A stretch of 64,000 bases of DNA from Choristoneura fumiferana (lineage: Eukaryota; Arthropoda; Insecta; Lepidoptera; Tortricidae), in the NCBI RefSeq assembly GCF_025370935.1, contig NC_133495.1, positions 3,841,595 to 3,905,594 on the forward strand. Direction: 5' to 3'. The notes beneath the pieces were generated by a model. It was not told where the DNA came from. It saw nothing but the letters and a program-made list of their open reading frames with translations, and did no database searches. Position 1 is the stretch's first letter. The number at the start of each line of letters is the position of its first letter. The translations under genes were made by a program, and so were the position numbers. Shown piece by piece: positions 61,601-64,000 of the stretch.

Positions 61601-64000
61601 TTACACCCCTAGTATGCAATCCTCTTCCCCACCTTCGTTATCACTTGGACCCGACATAAATCTCAGTTCAGGATCTGCATCTGAATCTAATTCTGGATCT
61701 ATATCTGGATCTAGTTCTGGATCCAGTTCTGTATCCATTTCTGGATCCGGTTCAGGTTGCACTTCTGCTTCAGCTGGTTTAGTTGCTGGCTGTGTATCAT
61801 TTCTATTTGTCTCCTCTTTGTTTTCATCTCTTGGCGTATCTGCATTTTTCGTTGGAACGTCCATGTCTTTTGCCACGTCTCTTCCACCTTCACTAGGATT
61901 TACTGGATCGGGATTTACAGACACAGCAACATTTACAGCATCAGGAATAGTTTCTATGATTTTATCAGTTTCTTCATTTGCTTCCTTCATCCGCTTCGAT
62001 TTCTTAGCGAGGGGTTCATCATCAGAAGAGTAGTCTAATTCTTCAAGTGCTTCCACAGTCATTGATCCAGTTTCGGTTCTAGAACTTTCACTGTCGGAAC
62101 TTTCCATAAGATACTCCTCCTCCATAGGCGCGTCGGAGTCAACTAAATCTAGTACGGTGTCTACTTTACTGAAAATCTGCTTCCTTTTTTGCGAATGCGG
62201 CTTTTTGGGAGCCGGGGGAAGAGAGTCCAATTTAGGGTCTAATTTAACCTGACGCTTGAGTAAAGGTGGGCGAACAGCTTTGAACAATTTTACAGGTTTT
62301 ACTGAGGTATTAGGTACAGTCACTGTCTTTCCCTTGTAAACATATCGTTGGAATGTCTTGGCAAAAGTATCAACCTCTGATTGAAGTTCAGGTTCCTGTG
62401 TGCTTGTGATATCATCAGAATCTTCCACGTCATCTGTCAAGTCGATAACCGCTTTTACACGCGCTGGTCCTTTCGGCTTGGAATTCTTTTTGATGCAAAC
62501 GTTAATAGGAACTATGACGCCTGTTTCAAAGTCTAGTTTGAAAAATTTGCCATCGTTTTCACACGCATATTTGAGTTCCGCAAATGATGTCACAGGAGTA
62601 AGTTCTGGTAAACTTCTCTCTTGTTCGGGGCTTATAAAGACAGGCACTTGTTCTTGGACTGCTTGTTCAGCTGTCGGTGGTTCAGCAGCAGTCGCATCTT
62701 CAGCTGAAATGCCAGACATCTCCATCAAATCTGACAGCAACGTTTTTCTATTACTCGCGCCGTCTTTGTCATTACTTTCGCCTACACCATCGGTAATCTT
62801 GGCTGCAGTTTCAGTTACTGGATTTTGTACATCTGTTTGTGGTACTGATTCAGTAGATGATTGTGTCTCGGTTAGTCCTGATTTTGCAACCGATTCAATT
62901 TCAGGCGGTGATTCTGATTCAGCAATTGATTGCGGTTCGGTATGAATGGCTAAAGTGGCATTTGATGATAGAGAAGAAATCTTTTTTGATTCACTATCAG
63001 CTATCACATTGTTTGCCGTTTCATTAAGGTTGAGCTCAGTGTCCAATATTTCAGTATTTACTGGCGCTGCAGGTATATTAACAGATATATTCGCTATTTT
63101 ATCTACCTCTTCATGTCGTATGTTTTTTTGTGCAGTTAGTTTATCTTCAAATACTTCACGCGCTTCTGAATTTATTGCTGCAGTTAAGTCTGTTGCTTGA
63201 GTATTTGCGATAAGTTGAGGATGTGGCGCATTCAAAAGTGACTGGCCGTCATTGGTTACAATAGGATTGCTCGCTGGTACAAACGAGGGCACAGTAGATG
63301 ATTCTAGCTGTTCTTTCACGGCAGCTATGATAGTGGGTAGCGATGCTAATTGTTCTTCAGTCAGCTCCACCCCTTGATCCAAAGTGTACGTCACACTGCC
63401 AGAAGGCAGCAATACCAATTGCACGCCATTTGGCAATGGTAAAGTTGGGATGATTTTCGGCGCTTGAAAAACTTCGCATTCTCGCAACAACGGTGGGTCA
63501 TTTTTCCGCGGAAACTTCACTGTAGTCAACAAAATTTTATTTTTTCCTAAAAATATTGGACTCTCAGTAGGACTTTTCGATATGCTTTTGCTGTGTAAGT
63601 ACAGGATTTTATTTTCTTTCTCTTTCTCTTTTGGAGCGATGGGTGTCAGCGGCGGTGCGTGGTTATTGCATTTTGTCGTTGCATCTACGACTACATTTCT
63701 GGATGCGTCTATTACTATACTAAGTTGAGGCGCGGGAGTATCTGTTGGTTTCTGACAGGGGCACGGGACGCACAGTGGCTCTTTATGACTCGGTACATAG
63801 AGTGGCGTTTGAGGTTTTGGACTAGATATTTTTTTACTAAACAGCGTCGGCAGCTGACTTTTAGGTATTATTTTAGTAATCACTGGTGGAGGCACCTTTG
63901 GTGGTTCCGTTTCATCGACTACTCCTTGCCTAAAGTCGACAATATTGTCAGTAGGGACTTTGTTCAAATTATCAGTTTCTGTAGAAGTTGATATAGTGCG
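61601..64000 (-). CDS. Unidentified acidic, Pro/Ser-rich protein, C-terminal 799 residues (partial)
   Basis: The minus-strand frame is open from the window edge (64000) to TAA at 61601-61603; no ATG is needed within, so the start lies outside or in an upstream exon. I do not recognise the family. What can be seen: a Pro/Lys-rich first 180 residues with a CVPCPCQKP cluster; a hydrophobic-containing stretch NGVQLVLLPSGSVTYTLDQG near residue 210; a Glu/Thr/Ser-rich disordered middle; a compact-looking segment FAELKYACENDGKFFKLDF and TGVIVPINVC near 475-510; then VIDLTDD near 515-521, which fits a SUMO-interacting motif; a basic stretch (LKRQVKLDPKL, KKPHSQKRKQ); and a tail with repeated DPELD-type units ending EGGEEDCILGV. 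A nuclear regulatory role would fit a SIM, basic patches and disorder, but that is inference. It is a single long exon with no internal stop. Confidence 0.8.
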   Translation of the reverse strand, partial: RTISTSTETDNLNKVPTDNIVDFRQGVVDETEPPKVPPPVITKIIPKSQLPTLFSKKISSPKPQTPLYVPSHKEPLCVPCPCQKPTDTPAPQLSIVIDASRNVVVDATTKCNNHAPPLTPIAPKEKEKENKILYLHSKSISKSPTESPIFLGKNKILLTTVKFPRKNDPPLLRECEVFQAPKIIPTLPLPNGVQLVLLPSGSVTYTLDQGVELTEEQLASLPTIIAAVKEQLESSTVPSFVPASNPIVTNDGQSLLNAPHPQLIANTQATDLTAAINSEAREVFEDKLTAQKNIRHEEVDKIANISVNIPAAPVNTEILDTELNLNETANNVIADSESKKISSLSSNATLAIHTEPQSIAESESPPEIESVAKSGLTETQSSTESVPQTDVQNPVTETAAKITDGVGESNDKDGASNRKTLLSDLMEMSGISAEDATAAEPPTAEQAVQEQVPVFISPEQERSLPELTPVTSFAELKYACENDGKFFKLDFETGVIVPINVCIKKNSKPKGPARVKAVIDLTDDVEDSDDITSTQEPELQSEVDTFAKTFQRYVYKGKTVTVPNTSVKPVKLFKAVRPPLLKRQVKLDPKLDSLPPAPKKPHSQKRKQIFSKVDTVLDLVDSDAPMEEEYLMESSDSESSRTETGSMTVEALEELDYSSDDEPLAKKSKRMKEANEETDKIIETIPDAVNVAVSVNPDPVNPSEGGRDVAKDMDVPTKNADTPRDENKEETNRNDTQPATKPAEAEVQPEPDPEMDTELDPELDPDIDPELDSDADPELRFMSGPSDNEGGEEDCILGV

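Noticed and set aside
61584..63200. Ser/Gly-rich plus-strand frames
   Set aside because: Antisense shadow of the long minus-strand gene; composition mirrors its Asp/Glu-rich codons.

Overview
The window looks like a piece of a lepidopteran (moth or butterfly) chromosome. The evidence is insect-type protein sequences in short exons with ordinary GT-AG introns, an AT-rich background, and dense repeats of kinds I associate with Lepidoptera: short foldback MITEs, tRNA-headed SINEs, Helitron ends of the Lep1 type, RTE/jockey/CR1-like LINE ends and Ty3/gypsy elements. Species cannot be told from the sequence. Two runs of exactly 100 N (2947-3046 and 17470-17569) are scaffold gaps.

Layout. 1-3.0 kb: AT-rich, no gene recognised. 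3.8-5.1 kb: an intronless UAP56/DDX39B helicase copy broken by three one-base deletions. 6.2-10.8 kb: a head-to-head pair of intronless serine carboxypeptidases, the left one damaged at its C-terminus (catalytic His missing), the right one intact. 11.3-16.3 kb: a very young Ty3/gypsy (mag-like) retrotransposon with identical 180-bp LTRs and a 5-bp target duplication, sitting inside an older foldback element. 16.7-20.1 kb: repeats only. 20.1-24.7 kb: a split gene on the minus strand, here reconstructed from splice sites and reading phase, encoding a thrombospondin-N/laminin-G-like (TSPN) domain, probably the N-terminal part of a collagen (multiplexin-like). 25.3-35.7 kb: a second, larger Ty3/gypsy element on the minus strand with 1.28-kb LTRs, intact gag and pol frames joined by a textbook A AAA AAC slippery site, a LINE fragment in one LTR, and a partial second internal region beyond the other LTR.

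35.7-43.8 kb: a graveyard of MITEs, SINE, LINE and Helitron fragments. 43.9-50.8 kb: complete eIF2-alpha gene, six coding exons, plus strand. 51.6-55.5 kb: complete mitochondrial endonuclease G gene, six exons, minus strand. 56.0-58.2 kb: complete mitochondrial phenylalanyl-tRNA synthetase gene, three exons, plus strand, sharing a 588-bp divergent promoter region with endonuclease G. 58.2-61.6 kb: MITEs. 61.6-64.0 kb: the 3' end of an unidentified minus-strand gene for a Pro/Ser-rich acidic protein, running off the window.

Functionally the right third is housekeeping: cytosolic translation initiation plus two nuclear genes for mitochondrial proteins that share a promoter region. The rest is mobile DNA and gene copies without introns. 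The intact genes are packed with TE copies, several ending within 50 bases of a splice site. The most distinctive signals are the retroelement structures, a frame-independent enrichment of the triplet GTC in the young element, the seven-copy hairpin MITE family, and the split TSPN gene that simple ORF searching misses.
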